Positions 23,085 to 23,169 of a DNA stretch of 23,169 bases are shown piece after piece. A model generated the notes under the pieces. It was not told where the DNA came from and searched no databases. It worked only from the letters and a program-made list of their open reading frames with translations. Both the position numbers and the translations under genes were made by a program. This DNA comes from an uncultured Succinivibrio sp. (GTDB taxonomy: Bacteria; Pseudomonadota; Gammaproteobacteria; Enterobacterales; Succinivibrionaceae). Numbering within the stretch: position 1 is the stretch's first letter; each line of letters begins with the position of its first letter. The stretch covers positions 1 to 23,169 of the forward strand of contig CAAECI010000003.1 in NCBI GenBank assembly GCA_900754255.1, given 5' to 3'.

Positions 23085-23169
23085 TAACCCTAAGATCTCG
23101 ATCAGAGTTCTTACACTATATTTCTGAACAGGTTAAATCTTAACAATTTTAGTTTATCTACTGAAAAAT
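23085..23169. other. Window end after fic
   Basis: The last 85 bases are AT-rich. I see no gene, promoter or clear terminator in them. Confidence 0.5.

Overview
The window is about 23 kb from a Gram-negative chromosome, most likely a gammaproteobacterium. LpoA is largely confined to that class, the peptidoglycan enzymes are of the meso-diaminopimelate type, and the order lpoA / rsmI / rnpB / division cluster is a layout I know from other gammaproteobacteria such as vibrios. A host in or near Succinivibrionaceae/Aeromonadales is plausible, but I cannot prove it from this sequence.

Layout by region. (1) Bases 1-111 hold two factor-independent terminators in tandem, both reading leftward, that end the division cluster. 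(2) Bases 134-15915, all on the minus strand, are a compact division and cell wall (dcw) cluster. In transcription order it is rsmH, ftsL, ftsI, murE, murF, mraY, murD, ftsW, murG, murC, ftsQ, ftsA, ftsZ. Junctions are 0-36 bp gaps or 4-29 bp overlaps, except for a 131-bp gap before ftsZ that carries its own TATAAT promoter and an inverted repeat. mraZ is absent upstream of rsmH, and neither ddlB nor lpxC is at its usual place. (3) Bases 15916-16214 are a 299-bp leader with a nested stem-loop. (4) Bases 16215-18047 encode an MsbA-type ABC exporter, lying where mraZ would be expected. (5) Bases about 18247-18616 are the class A RNase P RNA gene, whose extended -10 promoter contains the rsmI stop codon. 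(6) rsmI (minus) and lpoA (plus) are divergent from a short shared promoter region. (7) Bases 21429-21959 are a 531-bp intergenic stretch, rich in inverted repeats and increasingly AT-rich. (8) Bases 21960-23084 encode a self-inhibited (class II) Fic protein with a C-terminal winged-helix region. Its more AT-rich composition suggests recent acquisition.

How the genes work together. MurC, MurD, MurE and MurF build the UDP-MurNAc-pentapeptide. MraY and MurG turn it into lipid II. FtsW and FtsI polymerise and cross-link septal peptidoglycan. FtsQ and FtsL link this machinery to the FtsA/FtsZ ring. LpoA, encoded nearby, activates the PBP1A synthase from the outer membrane. RsmH and RsmI together make m4Cm1402 in 16S rRNA, and their genes flank rnpB and the exporter here. 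The window is mainly a well-conserved housekeeping locus. The less ordinary parts are the exporter in the mraZ position, the rnpB promoter/stop-codon overlap, the ftsZ upstream inverted repeat, and the fic region with its structured leader. I see no CRISPR array, prophage or intact insertion sequence.
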